Source of the DNA: Knoxdaviesia capensis
Lineage: Eukaryota; Ascomycota; Sordariomycetes; Microascales; Gondwanamycetaceae
DNA: 64,000 bases
Direction: 5' to 3'
Assembly: GCA_001510575.1 (NCBI GenBank)
Contig: LNGK01000004.1
Location: forward strand, 372,001-436,000
Below are positions 10,685 through 22,080 of this stretch, one piece after another. Under the pieces are notes generated by a model. That model was not told the DNA's origin. It was given only the letters and a program-made list of their open reading frames with translations, and made no database searches. The position numbers were made by a program, and so were the translations under genes. Every line of letters starts with the position of its first letter. Within the stretch, counting starts at the first letter, position 1.

Positions 10685-13036
10685 GCGGGGGACGGACTCG
10701 GAACGGAGGCGGACGGTTACGGGCTCGTGATGATATTAGACGGCGTTTTTTTCATTTGCATCGTTTTGTCCTTTCTTTTTCCAATTTTTTTTTTTTTTGG
10801 TAAGCCAATGGAAGATTGGCCGGTCACCTCTCTGACGGAGGTTGTCGTTGATTTTCACACTTTTTTCATGTCGGGACATGGCATGATGGGTACGGATATT
10901 CTATTTCCAGCATTGAAAATTGAAGTGAATAAAGGCATGTCCATGAACCCGGTAACCCTTAACCCTAGCCCGACAGGCTAGGTCAACAAGATTGATTGAA
11001 ACTGACAGCGCGAGAGATCAGCCACCGAGATGCAGTAAATCAAGTGAAGCAGCCAACCCCAGAGGCACAGACAGGCCGTAATCGGGACAATATATACGCT
11101 TTGGGTCGTCTGTCCAGCCTTCAAATCAAACACCGCGCTTCCTCAAGCAGGAGTGGCGTTTCGGCTTTGCCAATACTTTGTGCTGCACTTTCCCTTTCTG
11201 CCTCTCTTGCGATTTAATTCTTCTTCTTTTGCCGCCAAATGAACCTGGCACGTGGGGGAAAGAAACGGTGCAAACGCCCTGTGGTGGCATTTCTTGTAAT
11301 TGGTGGAAATTCTGTTTTTCCCTTTTTGGGGCTGGGGGGGAACGGACGACGGCAGGCGATTGCTTGATGTGCGATGCAAGGGGAACTTCAAAGCTGTGTT
11401 TTGCCGGGGGGGAAACACTGACACTCTGTAAAATCGAATACAGGACGGGATAGCGATATCGCAGGCTGATCGACTCTCCCCAACAGTTCTCTCCAAGCTC
11501 CAGTTCTCTGCAACAGTCTCTCTGAATCTTTCAACTGCGTCACTCACCACACACTACAAAGGATCATTCGGGCCTATCTGGAATATAAACTTTCGCCAGG
11601 GACCAGGTCACGATGGGACCCCGAATAAAGAGAAAGGAAAAACCCCTCGTACATGTGCAATTATGTCAGCGAAACTCGGCGACATCAAGAGAGCTAGGAA
11701 GGAGCGAACTGGTGCTGTCTCGGATCGGAAAGCGCTGCTTTCAGGCATACGCCCCTGCCCAAAATCGGTGGGAAATAAGGCTTGCGTGCTGGGCATTCCT
11801 GGTTTAGTCGGCAGGAAGGTGCCCTATACCTGCCAAATGCAGGAAACGAGGTGTTGTTTCTGGCTCTTGTTCGTGAAGACCAAAGCTGCTCTGCCTCCTG
11901 CCTCTGTGCATCCCGCGTCCGTAGGTCGCAGTTCGTTTGGGGGTCCCTGCTCCTTCCCTCTGGCCTCTGTCCACTGCACCTGCTCCAGCGTCCCACCTTC
12001 GTCACTGGCGAGTGGAGCAGCCCGCTTGTGGTCCCACTTACACTATAAAAAAGAAGCAGAAAAAGAAAAATCAAATATTAATACACTCTTAGCCCACCTA
12101 CGCTAGACAACTGGGATGGCAATTAACCCGGACTTGGAATATCTTCACTTGTTTCTTCCATCAACGACCGATCGGCCGCGTTCCTCCTCTGCTTCTGTGC
12201 GTCTTTAATTATTTTGGCTGCCTTTTGTATTTTTCCTCTTATCTCTCTCTCTTCTTCGTTCCTCTCTCATTCTCTCTCTATCTTGTTCATCCCTCTGTTC
12301 TTCATCTTCATCTCTCTCGTCTCCCTTTTTCCTGTTTCTTCTGCTTTCCCCCCCTCATCCCGTCCGATCTGCTCGTACATCCATCCATCCTTACCTACTC
12401 CCTCTTTACTTACAGTACTTACATATATCTCTCATCGTATTCCTCTTCCTCGTCCCTAGGTTCCACTAAGAGGGGGCCTTGCTGGATTCGAGTTTTTTTT
12501 TTTCTTTCTAATTTTCATTAGCTCCTGAAAACTACGTCAGCTCCGGCCTTTTTTTTTTTTTTCTTTTTTTTCTTAGAGGGAGGGCTCTATCCTGAATTTT
12601 ATTTTTCATTGGTTTGGTTTGGCGCGCTCAGCTCACTTTTACAAGCTGGTGAAGGAGCAAAAACCTCCGAAACTAAAAGCCTTCCGTCTGATGATATTAG
12701 ATGAACTTGATCTAAGCAAAAATTCTTCATCTCTAATTTATCTTCTTGCTTCCTTGTTTGACACTTGTTGTTCTCCCCTTTTTGATCTTTTCTCGAAATT
12801 ATCTCCCAGGGGCGTCTTCTCTTACTTATTTTTCTCCTTCTTCCTTCTTCCTGAAATCATCCAGTGAGTGTGAGTGGTTCAGCTAGCCACCACCGCCCAT
12901 ATCCAGTTCCATTCATTTTCGTTGAACCTCGTTTCCAGAGGCACCGCTCTTGACATCACTTTGTGTGTGTGTCTTTTCCTCTTTTTTTTTTTCTCCTCTC
13001 TTCCATAATACCCCAAATCGGCTGGAATCGTTCTCG
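10685..13036 (+). promoter_or_regulatory. Long upstream region and pyrimidine-rich leader of the G3P dehydrogenase gene
   Basis: 2.35 kb without a recognisable gene. A 7-bp hairpin (CCTAGCC/GGCTAGG, about 10963-10981) lies in the pth2 downstream part beside CCCTAA-like sequence. From about 12,214 to 12,860 the plus strand is strongly C/T-rich with poly-T tracts, the usual look of a fungal promoter/5' leader, and it leads directly to the ATG at 13037. Several short ORFs occur here but none has a recognisable domain. Confidence 0.5.
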
Positions 13037-15151
13037 ATGACGTCTCTACCAAAGTCTCGTTCGCTGCTTCGCCGCCTGGCCCTGCCCACGTCCATCGGCA
13101 TTGTCGGTGCCGGCGTCGTGTACTACAGCTATCGGCCCCGGAACATCCCCGGCTTCGAGCCCCCCGCGGTGCCGCCGCCGCTGTACGATCCCGACGGCAG
13201 CTTGAAGCTCCCGCATTTCCCCAAGATCAAGTCCCGCGACCAGCAAATCGCCAACCTGCGCGCCAGCCAGGATGAGGAGTATGACATGCTGATTATCGGC
13301 GCCGGCGCCACCGGAGCCGGCGTGGCCCTGGATGCCGCCACCCGCGGCCTCAAGGTGGCTCTGGTGGAACGCGACGACTTCAGCAGCGGCACCAGCAGCA
13401 AGAGCACAAAACTGGTGCACGGCGGCGTGCGCTACCTGGAAAAGGCTGTGTGGAACCTCGACTATGCCCAGTACGAGCTGGTCCGCGAAGCCCTGCAGGA
13501 GCGCAAGTACTTCCTGCAGACCGCGCCGCATCTGAGCATGTGGCTGCCGATCATGCTGCCGCTCGACAAGTGGTGGAAGGCCCCCTACTACTGGGCGGGC
13601 GCTAAGTTCTACGACTTCCTGGCCGGGAGCGAGGGCATCGAGAGCTCGTACTTCCTGACCAAGAGCAAGGCCATCGAGGCCTTCCCCATGCTGAAGCGCA
13701 CCGACCTGGTGGGCGCCCTGGTGTACTATGACGGTGCTCACAACGACTCCCGTATGAACGTTTCCATCGCCATGACCGCCGCCCTGTACGGAGCCACCGT
13801 CGTCAACCACCTCGAAGTCACCAGCCTGAACAAGGACGCCAACGGAAAGCTCTGTGGTGCTGTTGCTAGGGACCTGGTTGCCGACCGTGACGGACAGCCT
13901 GCCGAGCCCGTCAACATCCGCGCCAAGTGCGTGGTCAACTGCACCGGCCCGTTCACCGACGGCATCCGCAAGATGGACGACCCGTCGGTCAAGGAGATCG
14001 TGGCCCCGGCGTCGGGCGTGCACGTGATCCTGCCCGGATACTACAGCCCCGCCAACATGGGTCTGATTGACCCGTCCACCTCCGACGGCCGCGTCATCTT
14101 CTTCCTGCCGTGGCAGGGAAACACCATTGCCGGAACCACCGACGAGCCGTCTGCCATTTCCCCGAACCCCATCCCCGAGGAGAAGGCCATCCAGTGGATT
14201 CTCAACGAGATCAGCCACTACCTGTCGCCCGACATCAACGTGCGCCGCGGCGACGTGCTGGCCGCCTGGTCGGGCATCCGCCCGCTGGTGAAGGACCCCA
14301 AGGCCAAGAACACCGAGTCACTCGTGCGCAACCACCTGGTCGACATCTCGCCGTCGGGCCTGGTGACGTGCGCCGGCGGCAAGTGGACCACGTACCGCCA
14401 GATGGCCCAGGACTGCGTCGACGACACCATCAAGGCGTTCGGGCTGAAGACCAAGCCGTTTGAGAACGCCCCGCGCGTCAGCGGCACCGACGTGGTCGAC
14501 GACGGCGCCATCCTCAACGGCTCGTGCCAGACCCACAACGTGCGGCTGATCGGCGCCCACGGCTTCAGCAAGACGTTGTTCATCCCGCTGATCCAGTACT
14601 TCGGCGTCGAGACCGAGGTGGCCAAGCACCTGGCCGAGAGCTACGGCGACCGCGCCTGGGCCGTGGCCGCGCTGTGCAAGCTGACCGAGAAGCGCTTCCC
14701 GGCGCGCGGCGAGCGCATCTCGCAGCTGTACCCGTTTGTGGACGGCGAGGTGCGCTACGCCGTGCGCAGCGAGTACGCCCAGACCGCTGTCGATGTGCTG
14801 GCCCGCCGCACGCGTCTGGCCTTCCTGAACGCCCAGGCCGCGCTCGAGGCGCTGCCCAAGGTCATCGACATCATGGCCGACGAGCTGAACTGGTCCAAGC
14901 AGCGCAAGGACCTGGAGTGGAAGCAGAGTAAGTTGAATCATAAGTCACTCACACACATGGATTTCCGAAACTAACCTCCTTTTCTTTTTTCTTTTTCTTT
15001 TCCTGTAGCTGTGGCCTTCCTCGAGTCGATGGGTCTCCCCCAGCCCATGCTGACTGCCACCCGTACCCAGGTTGAGCAGGGCAAGCTTGACTTTGCCAAC
15101 TCTCTGGAGTGGAAGATGTACTCGCGGCACAACAAGCCCCTCGATGAGTAG
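13037..15151 (+). CDS. gut2: FAD-dependent glycerol-3-phosphate dehydrogenase, mitochondrial (Gut2)
   Basis: Inner-membrane flavoprotein that oxidises glycerol-3-phosphate to dihydroxyacetone phosphate and passes electrons to ubiquinone. It serves glycerol use and the G3P shuttle. Exons 13037..14927 and 15009..15151, with an 81-nt intron (GTAAGT...GTAG, phase 1); 677 aa. The N-terminus is basic (PKSRSLLRRLALP), followed by a hydrophobic stretch (IGIVGAGVVYYSY), as expected for mitochondrial import and membrane insertion. The FAD-binding motif is LIIGAGATGAGVALDAATRG; further motifs are SSGTSSKSTKLVHGGVRYLE, NCTGPFTD, GTTDEP, WSGIRPLV and CAGGKWTTYR. The C-terminal region matches the DAO_C extension. 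An in-frame ATG at 12950 adds a Cys/Phe-rich stretch, which I rejected as leader. Confidence 0.97.
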
Positions 15152-16602
15152 AAAAGAAAATTCAAAATAGAAAACTAGGAAAAAAAGAGGTCGTCAGTGG
15201 TTAAAGATCAATCAAGGGTCGGTCGGCATGTTAGCTTTTCCTTTTCTTTCTTTTTCTTTTCCAACTCACTCGTTTCTCAAGTCTCTTTTGTGGCTTCTTC
15301 TTTCCTTGTACATTAAGGTTCTGTCTGGCTGTTGCTTTCGCTCTCTTGTTGGTCTGTTTCGGGGATATGTTCTGCATCCTGTTTGCTTTGTAGGTTTGGT
15401 GGGTTCGTTCTGTTTCATCGTTTCAACATTTGCTTGCTTCGGGACTTCTCCTCATACCCCCCCACCGTGATGTGTGTGGTTCTGCTATTTCGAAAACTCA
15501 TGGTATATATCTGCATATGACCGGTTGTTGCGCGTGTCACTTTTCTGTGTGTGGGATCTGTGCTTATCCGGGAAGCATCGCTGTATCTAGTTTTGATGTG
15601 AACTCGGTGAAGGTTGGTAAATGATACGCGACTGTTAGTTAAATGGACACGGGAGTTCACATACCCACATACTGAGTTGGAATCCAGCAGTACGCAAACA
15701 CATCATCTGCACCACACCATGAGCCAGCACAGCCCCCAAACACTCATACCCAGAGACACATCAGTACACTCTCACTAACATACAGACAAAGTCTCACGGA
15801 ACATTGAAGCATAGCAAAAAGAGAGTAGAGCAAGAAAAATGGTTTCCAATAGGCCTGTCCGCTCCTCTGCACATATGCAGAGTTTTCGAGTCGGCAGGAG
15901 AGATATATAAAGAAATACATGACCAGAGAAGAACAATGAAACATCGCAATGAGGACCACCAAAATACATAGGGGAAAAAAAGGAAATATGCACTATCCAG
16001 CCCATGCAAGTCCAGCAGAGCCGGCCGACTTCATGATCGCTCCCAATGATGACCAGACAAGAGAAGAAGAGAAAAATAGAAATCTATATGATGATGCATC
16101 CATCCCATATCCAAAGAAAATGCAAGAACCCCCCAACTAGATGGGGATGATTTTTTTTTCAGAGAAAAAAAAGATAAGATGTGACAAAAGAAAGATGAAG
16201 ATAGAAGAAAAACACCAGGAGATCGTTGAAAAAAACGGAAAATAATGTTGCGCCGGACCAATGCTGAAGACTTATGGTTTGATTTTCTGTACCCTCCCAT
16301 CATTCAAGACAAGAAGTATGACATGACAAGTATTATGAGGATCGCAAAAAAATGAAAATGAAAATGAAAATGAGGAAAAGAAAAAAACCATGATATCGAT
16401 AAAAATGCTGGGGTATCACAAGAATCAAGGTTTCGTTGCTTTATGAAGTCGCCAGGAAAAGGAAAAGAAAACAAGGAAAAGGAGAACGAAAATTGTTGCT
16501 AGAATTCTGGTCGTTAAAAGAGGGCTCGTCGAACATGAAAAAAAAAAAAAACGAAGAAAGAGATGTTGAATGAAATGTGCGAATGCTTGGGTGTGTGTTT
16601 TG
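15152..16602. other. Convergent intergenic region after gut2
   Basis: 1.45 kb between the gut2 stop and the TAA of the minus-strand ORF at 16603. It contains T-rich 3' sequence after gut2 (15,230-15,300), a GAAAAT tandem at about 16351-16372 and A-rich tracts (16534-16551). No gene seen. Confidence 0.5.
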
Positions 16603-17661
16603 TTACATGGCAGTTCCAGGTTTGGTCGAGTCGCTTCCCAGACTGAACACTCGGTGGAAGAGGTTTCTCTTGCCGCTGGTAGTGTTCCGGCGGTAAGGGG
16701 GCTGTTCCGTCTTCAGATCGCAGCCCATGTCGGGACAAGCAGAGAGATCGATGCGCTGGTCCAGGACAGCTTCCCATCCGTACATGTCATCACTCGGCGA
16801 GCAGCGCGAAAAGTCGTCGGCGGAGTCGGTCGTAGGAGTCTGCGCGCCCGATGTGTGCGGATCGGCCTCGGGGAGTTCCTGGATTCCCAGAAGGTTCGAC
16901 ACGTCCTGAAGAACAAGGAATCCCGGGCCATACAGCGGAGACTGAGGAGACTGCAGTGGCTGCTGATCCCGAGGCAGTGGTGGCGGCTGCACGGTCAAGG
17001 TAGACGGAGCCTCAGAATCGAGAACAGACCGGTATGAGAAGACCGAGCGAGCATCAGCCTCAGGCTGAGGTTGAGGTTGAGGTTGAGGCTCGGGTTGGGG
17101 AGTGGGATCTGCCACAGGCTCAAACATGTCACGTTCGATGGAAGGAACAGCGATATCACGAGGCGTGAGAACTGGCGGGGGAGGAAGAAAAGTGGGAATG
17201 GGAGGAACTGGGGGAATGAAAGAAGCCGATGATTCCGTCTCCGCGGGCGTTCGGGAACCGGCGGGAAGATCATGGGTCGAAAGAGAATACATCGATGTCG
17301 AATCGGTCCGCTGGGTAGCAGCGCTGAAACTCGACGATCGGACAGACCGAGCAGCGTCGAGGCGATGACGACCGCGAACGGTCCGGCGAGCCAGAGACGG
17401 CCGCAAAGTACTGTACAAAGAAGCCGGGCCCCTGCCTTTTGCGGCCATACCACCCCTAAACTCTCCGCTATTGCGCTCGCGGTGGCTACGAGAGCCACCG
17501 AGCAATTCACTCCAGAACGGTATCGATTCTTCAACCGATAGCCGCTTTCCGGGGTGGGGCTCTTCCCAGGGGTGCAGCATGTGGCCTACACCAGAAGATA
17601 GTGCAGACTGAGAAGCATTTCCCGCAAGATGGCCCATGGCAGAGGATTCAGGTAATGGCAT
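16603..17661 (-). CDS. 352-codon Ser/Pro-rich ORF in the same frame as the RGS gene, after one TGA
   Basis: Uninterrupted ORF from ATG (17661) to TAA (16603). It begins four codons after the RGS stop codon (TGA at 17676-17674) and in the same frame. No known domain is visible. The composition is Ser/Pro/Arg-rich with a short (PQ/PE)n tract encoded by a TGAGGT-type hexamer repeat (about 17062-17093). Two parts look conserved-protein-like: HMLHPWEEPHPGKRLSVEES near the start and a basic C-terminus KRNLFHRVFSLGSDSTKPG. A 352-codon open stretch by chance is very unlikely. It may be a separate gene, the C-terminal half of a longer RGS protein reached by readthrough or by an unseen intron, or a result of a sequence error at the TGA. 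Confidence 0.6.
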   Translation of the reverse strand: MPLPESSAMGHLAGNASQSALSSGVGHMLHPWEEPHPGKRLSVEESIPFWSELLGGSRSHRERNSGEFRGGMAAKGRGPASLYSTLRPSLARRTVRGRHRLDAARSVRSSSFSAATQRTDSTSMYSLSTHDLPAGSRTPAETESSASFIPPVPPIPTFLPPPPVLTPRDIAVPSIERDMFEPVADPTPQPEPQPQPQPQPEADARSVFSYRSVLDSEAPSTLTVQPPPLPRDQQPLQSPQSPLYGPGFLVLQDVSNLLGIQELPEADPHTSGAQTPTTDSADDFSRCSPSDDMYGWEAVLDQRIDLSACPDMGCDLKTEQPPYRRNTTSGKRNLFHRVFSLGSDSTKPGTAM

Positions 17662-17673
17662 GGCCTGTTCCCC

Positions 17674-18741
17674 TCATAAGGTCGGCGACGAGTCGGAATC
17701 CTTCATCTGGACGTCGATTTCAGGGGAGCCAGTTGACGGGTTGCTCGAAGGCTGGGCAAACTTGCGCTTCTTGGTCAGGCCAAGCTTCTCACCAACACGC
17801 TTCCAGCCCATGTTGTGGACTGAGAGGGCACGCTGGAAGCCTCCGGGTGAAGTGGCGAAGGTCCATTCCGAGGTGGGCGGCGTAGTGGGCGGGGTCATGG
17901 GTTCGGCAGCCTGCGGAGAGTCGGCACCGCTGTCGTCGGTGAGGCCGGCAGCACGCTCCTTCTCTTGACGGTCACCAGATCGAGAAGCAGACCGGCTGGT
18001 GGCACGGCTGCGGCCTAGAGAAGGGAAAAACTTGGGTGATCGGCTGGGCTCTTCGGTGCGAGCGTCGTCGGTGGGGAACTGCAGCAGTGTCCGTCCCAGG
18101 CGCGGGTCGGCGTGCTCGTCCTCGGTCTGGTCGTCGGAGTGAACGGGAGAGAACGACTCAATGAAGGGAACCAACACTGAGTCGTTCATCAAGTCGTAAA
18201 CAATTTGAACGGCATCCTGAAGCTCAGTCGGATTGGGCGGGATGGGCGAGCAGGGAAGAGAAACGAGGTGGTCACGGACGGGGAACGGAAGGTTGACCTC
18301 GCGAGGGCCAGACGGGACGATGTAAGCCTGAAGCAGCTTTTCCCAAAGCTCGCAGACATGGTCAAAGTCGTCCCGGGAAGGCATGGTCTGTTGGCCGATT
18401 AATCTGTTGTAAATGTGGCCGTAGCGGGCAGCATCTTTGGTGAATTCGAGGGTTTCTAAGCAGTGGTTTTGGGAGAGGTAGGCGGTGAAAGCCGTGAGAG
18501 TCCACGGGTGGGCCGATGTGTCGGACAGGATTTCCGAGAGAGACGGAGGGAAAATGGACGCATTGGCCCAGTTAGGAGAGGTGGTGAAGGCCGCGCTGGG
18601 CGGCCTGGAGGAAGTCGACATGCTTGAAAAATCTCCGCCACGTTCAAGCCCTTCAAAAACCGACGACGAGCACGACGAAGTCGTCGAAGGCGTAATACTC
18701 CGATTCGAGGGCGAGCGTCTCCAGAAACCAGATTTGATCAT
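17674..18741 (-). CDS. rgsA: RGS-domain regulator of G-protein signalling (RgsA-like)
   Basis: GTPase-activating protein for a heterotrimeric G-alpha; the family member RgsA of Aspergillus (related to yeast Rgs2) acts on GanB-type G-alpha in stress and conidiation signalling. Single exon, 355 aa. The start at 18741 (MIKSGFWRRSPS) was chosen because the in-frame sequence upstream to 19023 is pyrimidine-leader-like. The RGS box spans about residues 65-215: PSLSEILSDTS, TLTAFTAYLSQNHCLETLEF, LWEKLLQAYIVPSGPREVNL and DLMNDSVLVPFIESF. After it comes a Ser/Arg-rich region and GWKRVGEKLGLTKKRK near the end. The ORF ends at TGA, and the same frame reopens four codons later. Assignment to RgsA rather than another RGS class is by domain pattern and length. 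Confidence 0.85.
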   Translation of the reverse strand: MIKSGFWRRSPSNRSITPSTTSSCSSSVFEGLERGGDFSSMSTSSRPPSAAFTTSPNWANASIFPPSLSEILSDTSAHPWTLTAFTAYLSQNHCLETLEFTKDAARYGHIYNRLIGQQTMPSRDDFDHVCELWEKLLQAYIVPSGPREVNLPFPVRDHLVSLPCSPIPPNPTELQDAVQIVYDLMNDSVLVPFIESFSPVHSDDQTEDEHADPRLGRTLLQFPTDDARTEEPSRSPKFFPSLGRSRATSRSASRSGDRQEKERAAGLTDDSGADSPQAAEPMTPPTTPPTSEWTFATSPGGFQRALSVHNMGWKRVGEKLGLTKKRKFAQPSSNPSTGSPEIDVQMKDSDSSPTL

Positions 18742-19730
18742 TGAGACCCAAGGGTGAAACGGGTTTGGCGGATTGCCTTTGGGGGGGATTTTTAGAAGAG
18801 AAGAGGAAGAAAATTCAAGAGGTGGAGAGTTGATGCGAGGTGACGGTGATGGCGAGAGAGAAGAGATGTCCAAGGCAAAGGGACTAAATAGTCCGGCCGG
18901 TTCCAAAGGATAGCACAATCTACTGAGCCATACGAGCGAGTTGGAAAGCGAACCACGGAGTTCAGGTTCAAAGTGGATCAGAATAGTTGTCGAAACACGA
19001 AATAGACAAAGCAAGAAACACACACGAGTTGTATATAATTGAAGTGATGATGATGATCGAAGTTGAGGTTTAGTAATTAATGGAGGGGGGGAAAAGAAGG
19101 TGACGATAAGTGAAGAAGCCGGGAAAATGAGAGAAGAGGAAGAGAGAAGAAGGAAGAGGGAAGTATTAAATCCAGCAAACTAAATAGTTGGCGACGTGTG
19201 GAATGATATATTAGGGAGAGGAGGTGGCCAAAAACAAATAGAAAAGCGACGAAAGAAGGAGTGGTGAGAGAATATTCGAAAAAAGAATGGGGGTGAGAGG
19301 AATGGATAAAGAAGAGGGAGAAAAAAAGGAAGGAATTTTCCAGAAACGAGAATGGAACGAGGGAAGAACAATATGTGTGGGATAGAAGGATATATATGTC
19401 TCACTAGTGGTGCGACTTGTATACAGTGTAATACTGTATGGATTTGCAGGGTGGGTGGGTGTAGGGTGTGTGATGAGGAAAAAGGAAAGAGCCACTGGAA
19501 GAATAGTGGAGAGTAGGTGTTCAAGTTAGATGGAGAGAGCGAAGAGGCGTAGTAAATTTTGGTGGAAGCACCTTTTTGGTGCAAGACACAGAGCCTAGAC
19601 AGACACACGCACACAAGGTCAGATGTATTGGTCAGGGTGTAAGTGAGTGGGCGAGTGGATGAGCAGAGAGGGGAAAGTGGATTCACCAGCTATGTCGGGA
19701 ACTGTAACTGTAAATTGACACAGTGACCTC
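18742..19730 (-). promoter_or_regulatory. Pyrimidine-rich leader/promoter of the RGS gene
   Basis: On the minus (sense) strand this 1 kb is strongly C/T-rich (plus strand G/A-rich, especially 19,080-19,370), matching the sense-strand asymmetry seen upstream of gut2 and atg18. It has no convincing ORF and probably contains the transcription start and a long 5' UTR. Confidence 0.5.
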
Positions 19731-22046
19731 GGAGTGATATGAAGTGTATGGAGAACAGGCAAATGAAGGCAGGATCGATCCAGGAGATTGGGCAGGAACA
19801 AGAGCACGAGGACAGAAGAAATTCTCACCAGACGATGCAGGCACGTTTTGTCTACTACTACGCGGCGGCTGGTCCGTATCAAAATGGGAAGGACGCACTC
19901 AGCAGACATCGAGCGAGGCAAAGACTGGGAAGGGGCCACCAGCGCGGGCGTTTGAAGTGGCCGGTGCCTTCTCTAACCAGTGAAGAAAGGTATCTGCTGA
20001 GGCTACGATCTATGAAACTCATCAGGTGCGCCGTTCCTTCCTGTCCTCGCGAAACACGCACAGGAACGGACAGCGAGCGGCTTTTCTCAAGAACGGCGAA
20101 GTCACACACCTCATCGAGGAAGGAAGCGGGCCCGGACAACACCTTGCTGGGTTTAGTGGCGCCTGGTGCTGTGTAATTAGGTGAGGCGGCTTGGCCGTAG
20201 CAAAGCACGCCAGCACCAATCGAGGCTTCAATCGGGATTTTCAACAGGGGCCGGGAGACCCGGTGTGGCTCTTGCGGCTCTCTCTCTCTCTTGCTTCGGC
20301 TTAGGCTCCTGTGTACTTCCCTTACTTAAGCTAAGTACAGTAGTTAGAAGAAAATACTCTTATCGTTGTTTATGGCCCGGCCGAGGTGAAGAGCCGGGCT
20401 GGCGGGTCTTGGGGGTTTCTTTTTCACCCCCGGCGGCTTCCCAAATTAGAGGGTTTTCGTCATTGTGGACAGTTTTATGTTGGAGTGAGCACAATATGCA
20501 GGAAACAGCAGGCTACTATCATACGAGCCACCGGGCTTCTTCGGTCGTCAGGTTCCCTCGCCGGTTAGGGTTACGGGAGAGCAAAACAGCCACGGTGGTC
20601 GTGTCTTGCGATTGTGTGTCTCTCACACTTTTTGTCTCTAGGCGTGTCTCGCTGGCTGCAGGAATAATGCCACTGTCCGGCCATGTTTTGTCGCACGGAA
20701 ATGGGTCATCAAGACACACAGAAGAGACAGCAGAGCTGGTTTCAGAAAAGAATTCCCAGTGTTGGTGTTTGTTTGTCCACTTGTCTGTCCTTGTGATGAG
20801 AAGGAAGATTAAATCGGGACACGGTCGTAACCAGGGGGGGCTCTCTATTTGATCGTTCGCCTGTTCCCCTGTTCCCTTGAAAGCAATAGTCGTCGGTGAT
20901 ATAGCCCAGTTTTCCGGCTCAAGACGGGATAAAACCACTGAGCTGCGGATGTGGATATGAGCGAGAAGGGATGACGATCAGGGAAAATGCCGCTCTGTCT
21001 CTCTCTCTCTCCTCGGCTGGCTCACCGGAATATCAGTAGGCGCAGTAAATCGTAAGTCGGGTCGGCGAGGGGGCCGCTATCCACACGATTACACCAGTCC
21101 CACGATATACAGTAGGTGTAGTTAATCTTGATATAAGGCATAAATGGCCATATATGTGCACAGGCTGGAGTCTTTGGCGGGCATTCACGGATATAACGGC
21201 CTGTCAAGAGAAAAACGAGCGAGGTTCTTCTAGCTTTACCAGCGGGCCGCAACGGCTGTACAGGATTCGCAATCGGGTTCGTCGTGTTTCTGACAACTCC
21301 GGCGCTCACCGGACTCTGCGACTAGGCCATCGCCCAACGATTTAGTTTCATCATTTGTCTTCTCCGTGCTGTTAGTGTTTTGTCCATCGGATTCCCCGAT
21401 CGCCTCCCTTCACACCGTTCTATTTTTTGGGGGTCAGAGATATATGCCGCTTTCCTGGTAGTTTAAGTTTCGTTTTGCCATTGGTCTTTCTTTGTCGCCT
21501 TTGGGGGGATTTTGTTTCCTTTTCTTGCCGTTCTTCAAGCAAGTTAAAGACAATCTTAAATTAGCCCCCAAGATTTCCCTGGCCTGGCAGCGGGGGAAAC
21601 CACTAGGTACGTGTGGTGGAGTCAAGGGCTCCCCTTGCGTTCCTTTTTTTTTTTTGTTAGTTGGGGAACAAAATCTAGATCGGAGAGCTGGTCTAAGTAA
21701 ACTAAGAAAAAGGAGGGCCGTCGTTCAGGTCGGGTCAATTATCTGCGTTAGTGTTTTCCGGATGCGTCGATGTGGGAGGTGAAGGAAGCTGTGCTCCAGT
21801 GTGCAGTTTCTGATTGATGCTTTTGACTTGAGTGAGGCACGAGTAAACCCTCCGACGTCCGTCCTCTGCATTCCTTCGGTCAGAACTTCTCGGTATGGAA
21901 GCTTGTATTTGCTTTTCCAGGTTGACTTTGGGCGGGCGCGGCTTGGCCTCTTCTGGCCAGAGGCAGATATCCACAACTCTGCGCTTCGACATTTTGGCGG
22001 TGGGTTATTTTTGGCTCTAAAAGCCCCTCCTAGCAAGAAGAAAATG

Positions 22047-22080
22047 ATAATAAAAATAAAAATAAAAATAAAAATAAAAA
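22047..22080 (+). repeat. (ATAAAA)n microsatellite
   Basis: About five tandem copies of a hexamer ATAAAA in the gene desert. Confidence 0.85.

Noticed and set aside
11663..12106. 147-codon plus-strand ORF upstream of gut2
   Set aside because: No recognisable domain, and overlapping ORFs of similar size exist on the other strand.
13046..14218. 390-codon antisense ORF over gut2
   Set aside because: Shadow ORF caused by GC-rich third positions in gut2.
18742..19023. In-frame N-terminal extension of the RGS ORF from an ATG at 19023
   Set aside because: The extra sequence is Ser/Pro/Leu-rich as expected from translating a pyrimidine-rich leader; the RGS family length fits the ATG at 18741.
20181..20852. 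223-codon plus-strand ORF in the desert
   Set aside because: Unlike any family I know, composition like non-coding sequence, no splice context.
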